From the NCBI GenBank assembly GCA_030672465.1, contig DAOVGJ010000001.1:1-6187 (forward strand): DNA of 6,187 nucleotides, in the 5' to 3' direction. Under the pieces are notes generated by a model. That model searched no databases and was not told where the DNA came from. It saw nothing but the letters and a program-made list of their open reading frames with translations. Position numbers and translations under genes: made by a program. The DNA comes from Pseudomonadota bacterium (GTDB lineage: Bacteria > Desulfobacterota > BSN033 > WVXP01 > G020346125). Shown one piece after another: positions 6,002 through 6,187 of the stretch. The number at the start of each line of letters is the position of its first letter. Positions within the stretch are counted from its first letter, which is position 1.

Positions 6002-6187
6002 AAGGGATCGCTCGGGGATTATGTCGGTACCATGGCAAAAGCGTTATGTATACAAACCGGGAGCCTTAACCGACAATATCCTCCCGGCGTCATCGGGGTA
6101 ATCCGTCCATCTCCTCTAGAATACCCCCAGTTGACACTGACCAATGTGAAGATTTAGCTTTTCACATGCCGAGGTGATGCTCATTTT
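6002..6187. other. Non-coding right end with several inverted repeats, possible leader of a following gene
   Basis: I see no credible gene on either strand. Inverted repeats present are GGATTA/TAATCC (6016-6021 with 6099-6104), TGTCGGT/ACCGACA (6022-6028 with 6069-6075), CCGGGAG/CTCCCGG (6057-6063 with 6081-6087) and TGTGAA/TTCACA (6145-6150 with 6161-6166). A perfect -35-like TTGACA sits at 6131-6136, without a good -10 box. GAGGTGA at 6171-6177 looks like a ribosome-binding site close to the window edge, so a plus-strand gene may begin just outside. Confidence 0.4.

Noticed and set aside
6145..6166. TGTGA and TCACA half-sites resembling a CRP/FNR operator
   Set aside because: The half-sites are 12 bases apart instead of the 6 of the CRP consensus, so it does not fit; it is recorded only as an inverted repeat.

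Overview
The window is a gene-dense stretch of bacterial chromosome of moderate GC content by eye, with frequent AGG/AGA arginine codons. Its readable genes are glycogen metabolism (GlgC), a MidA/NDUFAF7-type methyltransferase, a SagB-type flavin dehydrogenase, a single-cluster ferredoxin and a DUF2180-like small zinc protein best known from archaea and anaerobes. This mix suggests an anaerobic or thermophile-related bacterium, perhaps Desulfobacterota- or Nitrospirota-like. The taxonomic guess is an inference with low confidence; there is no rRNA or other marker gene.

Layout, left to right. (1) 1-159: the 3' end of a ComEA-like helix-hairpin-helix gene. (2) 160-371: a 212-base gap with a weak hairpin and a weak promoter candidate. 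(3) 372-3070: three plus-strand genes that look like one transcription unit: a 75-residue Cys-rich protein, glgC, and a MidA-family methyltransferase whose ATG directly follows the glgC stop codon. A hairpin at 3142-3184 followed by a short T run may end this unit. (4) 3267-3719: a minus-strand GNAT acetyltransferase, convergent with the methyltransferase gene. (5) 3720-3865: a divergent, AT-rich intergenic region with a good sigma70-type promoter reading right. (6) 3866-4871: a SagB/ThcOx-type nitroreductase-fold oxidoreductase followed 37 bases later by a 62-residue [4Fe-4S] ferredoxin, probably co-transcribed. A strong GC-rich hairpin lies 40 bases after the ferredoxin stop. (7) 5048-6001: a CDF-family zinc/divalent-cation exporter with its own short upstream region. 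(8) 6002-6187: no gene, but several inverted repeats, a TTGACA box and a ribosome-binding-site-like GAGGTGA near the right edge, which may be the leader of a gene starting at or beyond the window end.

Functionally the clearest inferred partnership is the flavin dehydrogenase with the ferredoxin, where the ferredoxin could exchange electrons with the flavoenzyme. GlgC makes ADP-glucose for glycogen. The co-directional MidA-type methyltransferase and DUF2180-like protein have no obvious link to glycogen. I see no CRISPR array, tRNA, rRNA, insertion sequence or phage gene, and no convincing exotic system. The least explained parts are the DUF2180-like protein, the dehydrogenase-ferredoxin pair and the structured non-coding right end.
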